64,000 bases of DNA from an uncultured bacterium. Its GTDB lineage: Bacteria; Verrucomicrobiota; Lentisphaeria; Victivallales; UBA1829. Both the position numbers and the translations under genes were made by a program. This document shows positions 45,914 through 54,646 of this stretch, one piece after another (the first letter of the stretch is position 1; every line of letters starts with the position of its first letter). Below the pieces are notes generated by a model. It was not told where the DNA came from, made no database searches, and worked only from the letters and a program-made list of their open reading frames with translations. Location of the stretch: contig CASEYW010000123.1 in the NCBI GenBank assembly GCA_949292215.1, positions 1 to 64,000 of the forward strand. Reading direction: 5' to 3'.

Positions 45914-46807
45914 ATGATAAAAATGACACGGGATTTGAATTACCGGACGGAACGGCTTCTGGTCTATCGCCGAAATTCCCTGTTCCGGGCAGGTACGAGC
46001 CGGGAATTTTTTCAGGAACCGTCGGTTCGTCCGAACATCGGTGTTTATACACCGTCCTTCACCTATATTCTGTCGGGAACAGGAGAATATGTGCAGAAGG
46101 ATAACGGAAGAAAATATCCGTTTCATCCCGGGACACTTATTCTGAAAAATCCCGCACTGCTTTACGACCAGTTTCATGACCGGGGACTCTATGTTGACAA
46201 ATATATCGGGATGCCGTCGGAACTGTACTCATTTTTCATGAACTGTTCGGATTGTCCGCGGGAGATGCTGGTACGGGATATCGGAGTTGACAAGCCCATC
46301 TGCCGGAAATTCGACGAGCTGATCGACGAGCTGCGGTTTGAAAGCGAAACGCGCATCCTACTTGCGATGATGCATCTTTCTGAATTCGCCATGTCGCTAC
46401 TCCTTCCGCGCGATACGACATTGACGCTCTACCGGAACGAAATGGAGGAGGCAATCCGGCTGCTGGAGAAGGATTTCCGTGAGAAGGTCACGCTCCAGCA
46501 GCTTGCGGATGCCGCCGGCATGAGCCGGACCAATTTCCGCCGGATCTTCAAGGAGTATTACGGTATCGCGCCGATGGAATACCGGCTCCGGAAAAAACTG
46601 GAACTGATCGTAAGCACGATGCGTTCCCAGCGTCTTTCCGTGAAGGCGATTGCGGAACGGTTCGGCTATCCCGACGCCTTCTCCTTTTCCCGGCAGTTCA
46701 AACAGTATTCGGGCATGTCGCCGAAAGCGTTTTATCAGAAAATGGAGCAGAAGGAACGGCAGACCGGAGATCCCGTCCGAGGGAGCTCGGACGGCACAAT
46801 CCCGTGA
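45914..46807 (+). CDS. AraC-family regulator with cupin-like sensor
   Basis: This 297-residue protein has an N-terminal cupin-type domain (about 35-150: PSFTYILSGTGEYVQKD; YPFHPGTLILKNP) and a C-terminal AraC DNA-binding domain (about 185-280: VTLQQLADAAGMSRTNFRRIFKEYYG; LSVKAIAERFGYPDAFSFSRQFKQYSGMSPKAF). AGGA precedes the ATG by about 7 nt. It is divergent from the pilin-giant glycosidase operon and very likely activates it in response to a sugar bound in the cupin. Confidence 0.9.
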   Translation: MIKMTRDLNYRTERLLVYRRNSLFRAGTSREFFQEPSVRPNIGVYTPSFTYILSGTGEYVQKDNGRKYPFHPGTLILKNPALLYDQFHDRGLYVDKYIGMPSELYSFFMNCSDCPREMLVRDIGVDKPICRKFDELIDELRFESETRILLAMMHLSEFAMSLLLPRDTTLTLYRNEMEEAIRLLEKDFREKVTLQQLADAAGMSRTNFRRIFKEYYGIAPMEYRLRKKLELIVSTMRSQRLSVKAIAERFGYPDAFSFSRQFKQYSGMSPKAFYQKMEQKERQTGDPVRGSSDGTIP

Positions 46808-46826
46808 AGAGGGCGCGTTGCAATGC

Positions 46827-47528
46827 TCATTTGTTTTGTTCCGGTCCGACGTACCGGTCGAAAATGGGCAGAAGAGCGGCTCCCCAGACCTCGTATCCGG
46901 CATAGGAGAGATGGCATCCGCCGCGGAAGAGCGCCTCGTTCTGAGATCCGTCTGGATTCTGGAAACGTTCCGTAAGATCAAGGCGCAGGACATTGCGGCG
47001 TCCTTTGAGCTTTTCCGTGACGATTGCGTTTGTCCGGGTGACTTTCTGTGCCAGTTCCGGTCCGCCGTCGCTTCGGGGGAAAACCGCCATGGAGACGATG
47101 AGGCTTTCCGGAGAAAGCTCCTGAAGTTTGTCGATCACCGCCAGAATTCCGTCTGCGGTATCCTCGGGCGTATCGCCGGGATAGTTTGCCGTTCCGGTCA
47201 GGTTGTTGGTTCCGATGTTCAGAACGACGACTTTCGGCTTCTGATTTTCGAAATGACCGTGCTCGAGACGCCAGAGAACATTTGGTGTGCGGTCCCATCC
47301 GAATCCGATGTTCAGAACATTCCGCCGGGAAAACAGGCGGTCCCAGACGGGTCCCCCGTGTGAATTCGGAATCGCGGCGGAATCCCAGAAATGGGTAATG
47401 GAATCGCCGATGAACACAATGTCAGCGCGGCGTGCTTTTGCCTGTTTGCAGCAAAGACGGTAGCGTTCGTCCCAGTCGTAGCTGTCCCGTTCAAATTTCG
47501 GATATGGTGTACAGGATATTTTTGGCAT
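46827..47528 (-). CDS. SGNH/GDSL hydrolase lacking the usual catalytic Asp
   Basis: This 233-residue protein resembles PAF-acetylhydrolase-type SGNH esterases: FIGDSITHFWD (nucleophile Ser), LNIGFGWDRT, LNIGTNN and GGCHLSYAGYEVWG near the end. In relatives the last block reads D-G-x-H; here the Asp is Gly (codon GGC), while the His is kept. No signal peptide follows the start at 47528, which has GGGAG upstream. The upstream in-frame Met at 47639 would overlap the promoter. It probably deacylates sugars or small esters in the cytoplasm if the Asp is dispensable. Confidence 0.78.
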   Translation of the reverse strand: MPKISCTPYPKFERDSYDWDERYRLCCKQAKARRADIVFIGDSITHFWDSAAIPNSHGGPVWDRLFSRRNVLNIGFGWDRTPNVLWRLEHGHFENQKPKVVVLNIGTNNLTGTANYPGDTPEDTADGILAVIDKLQELSPESLIVSMAVFPRSDGGPELAQKVTRTNAIVTEKLKGRRNVLRLDLTERFQNPDGSQNEALFRGGCHLSYAGYEVWGAALLPIFDRYVGPEQNK

Positions 47529-47555
47529 GATGCTGTTCTCCCTTTGTTTTTCCAT

Positions 47556-47584
47556 ATTATAAAGTCGATTTGCAGTGGAGTCAA
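47556..47584 (-). promoter_or_regulatory. promoter of the SGNH hydrolase
   Basis: On the minus strand TTGACT (47579-47584) and TATAAT (47556-47561) are separated by 17 bp. Confidence 0.75.
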
Positions 47585-47620
47585 GCAAAAAGAAAAAATT
47601 CATTTTCCACCGGATTTGAT

Positions 47621-47648
47621 TTGAATCTGCCACGCACACCCATATATT
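47621..47648 (+). promoter_or_regulatory. possible promoter of the dideoxysugar operon
   Basis: TTGAAT (47621-47626) is followed at 16 bp by TATATT (47643-47648), or at 18 bp by TATTAT, about 35 nt before the rfbF start. The register is uncertain. Confidence 0.5.
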
Positions 47649-47680
47649 ATCTTAACTTGGATACAGAGAGGATTCCGGTA

Positions 47681-48502
47681 ATGCAGCAGGAGAACACAAA
47701 AGATGAAATGCCTCCCGTCATGATTTTGTGCGGAGGACGTGGAACCCGCCTGATGGAAGTCACGGAGCTTTTGCCGAAACCAATGGTGGAAATCGGTGAG
47801 CAGCCGATCATCTGGCATATTATGCGTTGTTTTGCCGCATTCGGAGTCAAACGTTTTATTCTTTGTCTTGGATACAAAAAAGAAAAATTCATTGATTATT
47901 TTGTGAATTACCACATCCGGACGATTGATGTGACGATCAAACTCGGTCACGATCCCGGTATTCTTTATCACGGGAATTCCGAGGCGGACGACTGGCAGGT
48001 CACACTTGCCGGAACCGGACTGGATTCCATGACCGGCTGTCGCGTGTTCCGCGCATCCCGCTACCTGAAGGATTCCGACCGGGAGTTCTTTCTGACTTAC
48101 GGGGATGGACTGGCGGACATCAATATCGCCACTCTCCTGAAGTTCCACCGGGACCACGGAAGGCTTCTGACCTGTTCCGCGGTCCATCCCGCTGGACGTT
48201 TCGGCGCCATGAACATTGTCGGAGGGCTTGTCCGCGGCTTTGAGGAGAAACCGGCAAAACCGGAGGGGTACATCAACGGCGGTTACATGGTCGTCAACCG
48301 CGAATTTATTTCCCGATATCTTTCCGACGATCCTGCGCTGAGCTTTGAAAAGGAACCGATGCTTGCTGCCGTCAACGATTCCCAGATGGTGCCGTTCTGC
48401 CATGAAGGATTCTGGCAGTGCATGGATACTCCCCGGGAATATCAGTTGCTGAATGACCTCTGGAAACGCGGAAACGCCCCTTGGACCGTCAACTGGAGAT
48501 GA
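47681..48502 (+). CDS. rfbF: glucose-1-phosphate cytidylyltransferase
   Basis: This 273-residue enzyme makes CDP-glucose from CTP and glucose 1-phosphate, the first step to CDP-3,6-dideoxyhexoses. The nucleotide-binding start (MILCGGRGTRLMEVTELLPKPMVEIGEQP), LTYGDGLADI and the late GFWQCMDTPRE are characteristic. The start at 47681 has GAGAGGATT upstream; a Met nine codons later is the alternative. The next gene starts 3 nt after the stop. It heads a tightly packed six-gene operon. Confidence 0.93.
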   Translation: MQQENTKDEMPPVMILCGGRGTRLMEVTELLPKPMVEIGEQPIIWHIMRCFAAFGVKRFILCLGYKKEKFIDYFVNYHIRTIDVTIKLGHDPGILYHGNSEADDWQVTLAGTGLDSMTGCRVFRASRYLKDSDREFFLTYGDGLADINIATLLKFHRDHGRLLTCSAVHPAGRFGAMNIVGGLVRGFEEKPAKPEGYINGGYMVVNREFISRYLSDDPALSFEKEPMLAAVNDSQMVPFCHEGFWQCMDTPREYQLLNDLWKRGNAPWTVNWR

Positions 48503-48505
48503 GAT

Positions 48506-49594
48506 GTGTTTGCAGAGATCTATCGCAACAGAAGGGTGCTGATTACCGGGCATACCGGATTCAAGGGCTCCTGGCTCTCCGCCTGGCTGACTCTTGCCGG
48601 GGCCAGGCTCTGCGGTGTTTCGCTGGCAGACCGGACACAACCCTGCCATTATGATCTGCTCAATCTTCCCGGATTCCGCTCCGAAGTGCAGGATATTCAG
48701 GACTTTGAAGGTGTGAAGCGGATCATTGAAGATTTTCAGCCGGAAATCATTTTTCATCTGGCGGCGCAGCCGCTTGTCCGTTACTCCTACGCCCATCCTC
48801 TGGAAACGTTTCGAACGAACATTCTTGGTACCGCCAATCTGCTGGAAGCCGTAAAAACAATAGAGTCTGTTCGTGCATTTGTTGCTGTGACGAGCGATAA
48901 ATGCTATGAAAACCGGAACCTCGACCGCGGGTATCGTGAAGAGGATCCCATGGGTGGATACGATCCCTACAGTGCTTCGAAAGGGTGTGCGGAGCTTGTA
49001 ATTGCTTCCTGCCGTCGTTCTTTCTTTCCTCCTGAAAAATACGGGCAAACCCACCATCTGCTGCTTGCGAGCGCTCGTGCGGGGAATGTCATCGGCGGTG
49101 GAGACTGGGCGGAAGACAGGCTTGTACCGAATCTGATGCACTCTGCTTCTGTCGGAAAGGTGGAACCGCTCCGGAATCCGAACGCCGTGCGGCCATGGCA
49201 GCATGTTCTGGAATCGCTTTCTGGATATCTCCTTTTGGGACAAAGACTTATGGAAGGAAAAACGGAAGCAGCCTCTTCCTGGAATTTTGGTCCTGACGAA
49301 ACAGATACCTATACGGTTCTGGAAACCGCCGAGGCACTGCGGACTTACTGGAATCAAGTCCGTTTTCGTCCTGCTCCGGACAACGGTCCCCACGAAGCCG
49401 AAAAACTGAAACTCAACTGCGACAAAGCTCACAGGGAACTTGACTGGCATCCGGTCTGGACGACGGATCAGGCTTTTGAACAAACAGCCTCCTGGTACCG
49501 GGACTATTACATAAGTGGTAAGATCAACACAGACAAGGACTTGAAGAAGTACCTCCGCGATGCGGAAAGAAAAGGCCTGATATGGATGAAGTAA
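48506..49594 (+). CDS. rfbG: CDP-glucose 4,6-dehydratase
   Basis: This 362-residue short-chain dehydrogenase-type enzyme converts CDP-glucose to CDP-4-keto-6-deoxyglucose. Visible features are the NAD-binding GHTGFKGSWLSAWL, FHLAAQPLVRYSY, AVTSDKCYEN and the catalytic YSASKG. It starts with GTG after a GGAGATGA ribosome binding site and overlaps the next gene by 13 bp. The length and motifs fit the family throughout. Confidence 0.95.
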   Translation: MFAEIYRNRRVLITGHTGFKGSWLSAWLTLAGARLCGVSLADRTQPCHYDLLNLPGFRSEVQDIQDFEGVKRIIEDFQPEIIFHLAAQPLVRYSYAHPLETFRTNILGTANLLEAVKTIESVRAFVAVTSDKCYENRNLDRGYREEDPMGGYDPYSASKGCAELVIASCRRSFFPPEKYGQTHHLLLASARAGNVIGGGDWAEDRLVPNLMHSASVGKVEPLRNPNAVRPWQHVLESLSGYLLLGQRLMEGKTEAASSWNFGPDETDTYTVLETAEALRTYWNQVRFRPAPDNGPHEAEKLKLNCDKAHRELDWHPVWTTDQAFEQTASWYRDYYISGKINTDKDLKKYLRDAERKGLIWMK

Positions 49595-50925
49595 AAGAAA
49601 AAGAACTCCGGAAAGAGATCCTGGAAAAAACAGCGGAATATTATCGCCAGATTCTGAAACCGCAGCAGAATATGCCCTTTATCTCCGGAGATACCAAAAT
49701 CCCATATGCCGGACGTGTTTTCGATGAAACCGAGATTGAAAATCTCGTGGAATCCGCTTTGGATTTCTGGCTTACCTCCGGACGTTTTACACAGCGCTTT
49801 GAAAAAAAACTGGCAGAATTCCTTGGCGTGGAATCGGTGTTGTTTGTCAATTCCGGTTCTTCAGCCAACCTGTTGGCTTTCATGACGTTGACATCTCCCC
49901 TTCTGGAAGAGCGTAGAATCCGGCGCGGTGATGAAGTGATTACCGTTGCAGCGGGATTCCCCACTACGGTAGCGCCGATTCTGCAATATGGAGCGGTTCC
50001 CGTCTTCCTTGATGTCGATCCTGCTACCGCGAATCTGGATCCCACCGGCCTCCACGCTGCGCTTTCGAAAAAAACAAAAGCGGTCATGCTCGCGCATACA
50101 CTTGGTAATCCATTCCAGATCAAAGAGATAAAGCAGTTTTGTGATGAGAACGGCCTCTGGCTGATTGAGGATAACTGCGATGCGCTCGGTTCCAGATTCG
50201 CCGGACGACTTACCGGTACATGGGGAGACCTCGGGACTTCAAGTTTTTATCCTCCCCACCATATGACGACCGGAGAAGGCGGAGCCGTATATATGAACGA
50301 CCCTCTGCTTCGAAAAATCGCTCTTTCTCTTCGCGACTGGGGACGTGACTGCTGGTGTCCTCCCGGGTGTGACAACAGCTGCGGATGTCGTTTCAGCCGT
50401 CACTGGAATCATCTGCCAGACGGTTATGATCATAAGTATGTCTACAGCCATTTCGGATTTAACCTGAAAGCCACCGACATGCAGGCTGCCGTTGGATGCG
50501 CACAACTGGAAAAACTGGATTTGTTCATTCGAAAACGCAAGGAAAATTTCAACAGGCTCTTCGACGCATTGAAGGATCTGCCGCAACTGCGCCTGTTTTC
50601 CCGCTATCCGGAAAGTGATCCCGCATGGTTTGGTTTTCTTATGACACTTACATCGCGTGCGGACTTTACAAGAAATGAATTTGCCGCATTTCTGGAAAAA
50701 CATGGTGTTCAGACGCGTAACCTGTTTGCGGGCAATCTGATACGCCATCCTTGCTTTGAAACGCTGACGGAAGGTGTCGATTACCGGATCGTCGGAACAC
50801 TGAAGAATACAGATGTCTTCATGAAGGATGCTTTATGGATTGGGGTCTATCCGGGAATGAGTCCGGAAAAACTGGATTATATGATTGAAACCGTCAGGTC
50901 ATTTTGTCTGGGAGGCGGCAAATGA
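49582..50925 (+). CDS. rfbH: CDP-4-keto-6-deoxyglucose 3-dehydrase (E1), PMP and 2Fe-2S enzyme
   Basis: This 447-residue enzyme removes the C3 hydroxyl with PMP and an iron-sulfur cluster. The sequence shows the aspartate-aminotransferase fold with FYPPHHMTTGEGG: a His replaces the lysine that holds PLP in ordinary aminotransferases, as in known E1 enzymes. The cysteines C199, C257, C259 and C267 give exactly the C-x57-C-x1-C-x7-C spacing of the E1 cluster site. A partner reductase (E3) is not in the window. The gene overlaps rfbG by 13 bp and the TPP enzyme gene by 4 bp. Confidence 0.95.
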   Translation: MDEVKEKELRKEILEKTAEYYRQILKPQQNMPFISGDTKIPYAGRVFDETEIENLVESALDFWLTSGRFTQRFEKKLAEFLGVESVLFVNSGSSANLLAFMTLTSPLLEERRIRRGDEVITVAAGFPTTVAPILQYGAVPVFLDVDPATANLDPTGLHAALSKKTKAVMLAHTLGNPFQIKEIKQFCDENGLWLIEDNCDALGSRFAGRLTGTWGDLGTSSFYPPHHMTTGEGGAVYMNDPLLRKIALSLRDWGRDCWCPPGCDNSCGCRFSRHWNHLPDGYDHKYVYSHFGFNLKATDMQAAVGCAQLEKLDLFIRKRKENFNRLFDALKDLPQLRLFSRYPESDPAWFGFLMTLTSRADFTRNEFAAFLEKHGVQTRNLFAGNLIRHPCFETLTEGVDYRIVGTLKNTDVFMKDALWIGVYPGMSPEKLDYMIETVRSFCLGGGK

Positions 50926-52730
50926 GGGTTGCGGATTACATTTTCAAAACACTTGCAGACCAGGGAGCTGATACGGTTTTCCTTGTTACAGGCGGCGGAG
51001 CAATGTATTTAAACGATGCGCTTGGGCGTGAAAAACGTCTGCACTATGTCTGCTGCCTCCATGAGCAGGCATGTGCGATGGCGGCGGAAGGCTATGCCAG
51101 AGTTCGGAACAAGCCGGGAATTGTTTCAGTCACGACCGGTCCCGGCGGGACGAACGCGCTTACGGGAGTTGCCGGAGCCTGGCTGGATTCCATTCCCATG
51201 CTGGTGATTTCCGGGCAGGTTAAAACGGAAACCATGAGTTCCTCCTGTCCGAATCTGCATGTGCGTCAGATCGGAGATCAGGAACTGAACATCATTGATA
51301 TTGTCAAACCGATTACGAAGTATGCTGTCTGTGTCAGGGACCCGCAGGAGATTCGATACGAACTGGACAAAGCTCTGCATCTTTGTTCCTCGGGACGGCC
51401 CGGTCCCGTCTGGCTGGACATTCCCCTGGATGTTCAGGCGGCAGAAATGAAGGAGACATTTCGAAAGTCCACCTTTGTCAAAGATCAGCCGCTCAGACCG
51501 TCGAAGGAGGACGTCGCCTATATCCTTGAAAAACTGAACACGGCAAAGCGTCCTGTCCTGATTGCAGGAAACGGAATCCGTCTCGCGGGAGGAGTGGAAG
51601 GGTTCCGGCGTCTTTCAGAACGGCTTGGAATTCCGGTTTTGACAGCCATTTCAGGAATTGATCTGCTCCCTTCGGATTCTCCCTGGTTTTTCGGCCGGCC
51701 GGGGATTCTCGGAGAACGTCCGGCGAATTTCATCCTGCAAAATGCCGATCTGCTCCTGATCCTTGGGACACGGATGGGAATCCGGATGACAGGATATGCC
51801 TTTAAGTCATTTGCTCCCAAAGCATTGAAAATTATGGTGGATATTGATCCGGAGGAGATGAAGCGTCCTCTCTTTCCAGTCTGTTACCCGATTCATGCGG
51901 ATGCAGACTGCATGATTCGCGCTCTTCTGGATGCTCTTCCGGAAACTCGTCCTGATCAGGAGGAATCCAGCTGGCTTGCCTATTGCAGGGAAATGAAACA
52001 GCGTTATCCGGTTGTTACCGCAAGTCACAAGGAGAGAACAGATTATGTCAGCAGTTACTATTTTGCGGAATTGCTGTCGGAACATCTTGCGGAAGACGCT
52101 GTTCTTGTTACCGGGAATGGAACGGCATACACAAGTACCTATCAAGCTGTTAAAGTCAAAAAACACATGCGTATCTTCGCAAATCAGGGATGCGCTTCTA
52201 TGGGATACGGACTTCCGGCGGCGATCGGTGCCGCACTGGCAGATCGAAAAAAGCAAGTTGTCTGCATTACGGGAGACGGAAGTATTCAGATGAATTTACA
52301 GGAACTTCAAACTGTTGTCAATCAGAATCTTGCAATTAAAATATTTGTTCTTAACAATCAGGGATATCTCTCCATCAAACTGACGCAGAACTCATTTTTT
52401 CACGGGTTCCGGATTGGTTCCGATCCCTCCTCGGGAGTCAACCTGCCGGATATCCGTCGGATTGCAGAAGCGTATGGAATCAAGACCTGTCAGTTCGCCA
52501 GGAATCGCCAGGCAGAGGAACAGATAGCGCAAGTCCTTGCGGAAGAAGGACCTGTCCTTTGTGAAGTCCTGACTGATCCGCTGGAGGAGCTGGGACCGAA
52601 AGCCTCTTCCAGCCGTCTTCCGGACGGGACTTTGGTCTCCCGCCCTCTGGAAGACCTTGCCCCTTTCCTTCCGCGTGAGGAATTCGAACGGAATATGGCT
52701 ATTTCCCGAAACAAGGAGCTGGAATCATGA
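50922..52730 (+). CDS. TPP-dependent acetolactate-synthase-like enzyme, possible YerE-type branched-sugar synthase
   Basis: This 602-residue protein has the three-domain layout of the acetolactate synthase family: the TPP-activating Glu in CLHEQACAMAAEGYAR (E48), TTGPGGTNALTGV, a central FAD-type domain (PVLIAGNGIRLAGG; LLILGTRMG) and the TPP motif GDGS...NN (ITGDGSIQMN; LNNQGY). In Yersinia, a related enzyme (YerE) transfers a two-carbon unit from pyruvate to C4 of a CDP-3,6-dideoxy-4-ketosugar in yersiniose synthesis. Its place directly after rfbH suggests the same chemistry here. A general acetolactate synthase is less likely because no small subunit or ilv gene is adjacent. ATGA overlaps link it to both neighbours. 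Confidence 0.85.
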   Translation: MRVADYIFKTLADQGADTVFLVTGGGAMYLNDALGREKRLHYVCCLHEQACAMAAEGYARVRNKPGIVSVTTGPGGTNALTGVAGAWLDSIPMLVISGQVKTETMSSSCPNLHVRQIGDQELNIIDIVKPITKYAVCVRDPQEIRYELDKALHLCSSGRPGPVWLDIPLDVQAAEMKETFRKSTFVKDQPLRPSKEDVAYILEKLNTAKRPVLIAGNGIRLAGGVEGFRRLSERLGIPVLTAISGIDLLPSDSPWFFGRPGILGERPANFILQNADLLLILGTRMGIRMTGYAFKSFAPKALKIMVDIDPEEMKRPLFPVCYPIHADADCMIRALLDALPETRPDQEESSWLAYCREMKQRYPVVTASHKERTDYVSSYYFAELLSEHLAEDAVLVTGNGTAYTSTYQAVKVKKHMRIFANQGCASMGYGLPAAIGAALADRKKQVVCITGDGSIQMNLQELQTVVNQNLAIKIFVLNNQGYLSIKLTQNSFFHGFRIGSDPSSGVNLPDIRRIAEAYGIKTCQFARNRQAEEQIAQVLAEEGPVLCEVLTDPLEELGPKASSSRLPDGTLVSRPLEDLAPFLPREEFERNMAISRNKELES

Positions 52731-53671
52731 CCCGGAAAAAAATCAGCATTACCGCAAGCTGTTATAATGAAGAAGGAAATATTGAAGAACTCTATCTTCG
52801 TTGCCGGAACGTTCTGGCAAAGTACCCGCAATATGATTATGAATTCATTCTGGAGGATAACTGCTCTACCGACCGTACCCGCGAGATTCTCCGTCGGATT
52901 GCTGCAAGAGATAGAAATTTCAAAGTGATCCTGAATGCAAGAAACTTTGGACACATCCGTTCTCCGTTCAATGCTTTTCTTTCCGGAACCGGGGATGCTG
53001 TTGTAACGATGTGTTCGGATCTTCAGGAGCCGCCGGAACTCATTGATGATTTTATTCAAGCCTGGGAGAAGGGAAGCAAGGTTGTCGTCGGGATTCGTTC
53101 CGGAACCCGGGCGAGCCTTTTCCTTGAACTTTTGAGGAAATGTTATTACAGTCTCCTTTCCAGAGCGGCGGAGGGGGGAAAACTGATTCCCAGCTTCACC
53201 GGATTCGGACTCTATGACCGGGCATTTGTCAATGCTCTGAAACAGTATAATGAACCTTATCCTTACTTCCGCGGCCTCGTCAGCGAGATTGGATTCCAGC
53301 GCACGGAGATCCCGTTTGTCCAGGAGAAACGGATGCAGGGAATTACGAAAAATAATTTTTTCACCTTGTACGATATGGCTGTCACAGGATTTGTCAATCA
53401 TACAAAACTTCCTTTGCGCCTTGCAGTTTTTACGGGGTTCCTTCTGGCGGCGGGGAGTCTTCTTATCGCGCTTGTCTATCTGGTTCTGAAGCTGACCCGC
53501 TGGGATACCTTTGAACTCGGACTGGCTCCGATTATGATCGGGCTCTTTTTCTTTGCGGCAGTACAGCTGATTTGCATCGGAATCATTGGAGAATACATCG
53601 GCGCTATCTGGACCCAGGTCAAAAACAAGCCTCTGGTCATTGAAGAGGAACGGATTAATTTCGATGAATGA
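52727..53671 (+). CDS. family 2 glycosyltransferase with C-terminal membrane helices
   Basis: This 314-residue protein has a GT2 Rossmann-type catalytic domain (ITASCYNEEGNIEEL; FILEDNCSTDRTREIL; CSDLQEPPELI), matching the DPM1/GtrB group. Two C-terminal transmembrane segments (about 225-250 and 262-285) place it at the membrane, facing the cytoplasm. It probably moves a sugar onto undecaprenyl phosphate or a lipid-linked acceptor. It overlaps the TPP gene by 4 bp and the next gene by 8 bp. Its donor may be the dideoxysugar made by this operon or a separate nucleotide sugar. Confidence 0.88.
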   Translation: MTRKKISITASCYNEEGNIEELYLRCRNVLAKYPQYDYEFILEDNCSTDRTREILRRIAARDRNFKVILNARNFGHIRSPFNAFLSGTGDAVVTMCSDLQEPPELIDDFIQAWEKGSKVVVGIRSGTRASLFLELLRKCYYSLLSRAAEGGKLIPSFTGFGLYDRAFVNALKQYNEPYPYFRGLVSEIGFQRTEIPFVQEKRMQGITKNNFFTLYDMAVTGFVNHTKLPLRLAVFTGFLLAAGSLLIALVYLVLKLTRWDTFELGLAPIMIGLFFFAAVQLICIGIIGEYIGAIWTQVKNKPLVIEEERINFDE

Positions 53672-54620
53672 TCTCGAATGTCTGAACGGGAAAAGTCTTT
53701 TCCTTACGGGAGGAACCGGCTTTATTGGGAAAAATCTCCTTCAACTTCTTGAACAGGAACATTCTACAGTTAAAATTACACTTCTTTCCCGCGATCCGGA
53801 ACGCTTCGATTGCGCATGCCCGCATTTCCGAAACAATCTGCATCTGACTTTTTTGAAAGGCGACATCAGGGACTTTCCCTATCCTCCCGGGAGGTTCGAC
53901 TTCATCATTCATGGCGCCACGGATGCCGATGCGGTTATGATTCGCGAGCAGCCGGAGGAAATGTACAGTGTCATTGTCGACGGAACCCGCCGTCTGCTGG
54001 ACTTCGCCAGCCGTTTTCCAACAGCACGTCTTCTCTTTCTCAGCTCCGGAGCTGTCTATGGACCGCAGCCGGAGACAATTCCCTTCCTCCCTGAAACTTA
54101 CCGGGGTATTCCGGGGAATGTCTATGGAAAAGGAAAACTGATTGCAGAAAACGATTGCTTGAATTCAGATACAACTTGTTGCATTGCAAGGTGTTTTGCA
54201 TTCAGTGGGACTTATCTTCCTTTGAACAGACATTATGCAATCGGGAATTTTGTTGCTGATGTACTGGCAAAGCGTCCGATTCTCGTCAAGGGCGATGGAA
54301 CAACCATACGGAGTTATCTTGACAGCAGGGATCTTGTCCGCTGGCTTCTTGCTCTCCTGCTGAACGCTCCTGATCGGGAAATCTTCAATGTCGGTTCTGA
54401 TCGCCCGGTTACGATCCGGGAATTGGCAGAGATGATAAGAAGAATTTCCGGGACCGTCCATCCTGTTCTTGTGCAAAAGGAATGGAACGGTCTTGCCTTA
54501 GATCGTTACGTGCCTGATGTCTCAAAAGCTAAATCCTTCGGGCTGAAGCAGTTCATTTCTCTGGAACACTCCATCCGGGATATGCTTTTCTCCGGTGCCG
54601 AGCGTTGCGGGAAACTCTGA
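53664..54620 (+). CDS. NAD(P)-dependent sugar epimerase/reductase
   Basis: This 318-residue short-chain dehydrogenase has LTGGTGFIGKNLLQLL at the N terminus, DFIIHGATDAD, LFLSSGAVYGP and a YGKGK catalytic Tyr-x3-Lys. It is the last gene of the dideoxysugar operon. Two roles fit: reduction of the C4 keto group to give a CDP-3,6-dideoxyhexose such as abequose or paratose, or YerF-like reduction of the branched acetyl side chain left by the TPP enzyme. The start at 53664 overlaps the glycosyltransferase stop by 8 bp; a longer frame to 53586 is mostly inside that gene. Confidence 0.85.
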   Translation: MNDLECLNGKSLFLTGGTGFIGKNLLQLLEQEHSTVKITLLSRDPERFDCACPHFRNNLHLTFLKGDIRDFPYPPGRFDFIIHGATDADAVMIREQPEEMYSVIVDGTRRLLDFASRFPTARLLFLSSGAVYGPQPETIPFLPETYRGIPGNVYGKGKLIAENDCLNSDTTCCIARCFAFSGTYLPLNRHYAIGNFVADVLAKRPILVKGDGTTIRSYLDSRDLVRWLLALLLNAPDREIFNVGSDRPVTIRELAEMIRRISGTVHPVLVQKEWNGLALDRYVPDVSKAKSFGLKQFISLEHSIRDMLFSGAERCGKL

Positions 54621-54646
54621 ATCCAACGGGAAATATTCACCGTTGA

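Noticed and set aside
47600..49483. 627-codon minus-strand open frame across rfbF and rfbG
   Set aside because: It lies antisense to two well-conserved enzymes and has no family features; codon bias of the real genes explains the open frame.
54621..54646. CAACGG/CCGTTG inverted repeat between convergent genes considered as a terminator
   Set aside because: The 6-bp stem has a 10-nt loop and no T tract, so support is too weak.
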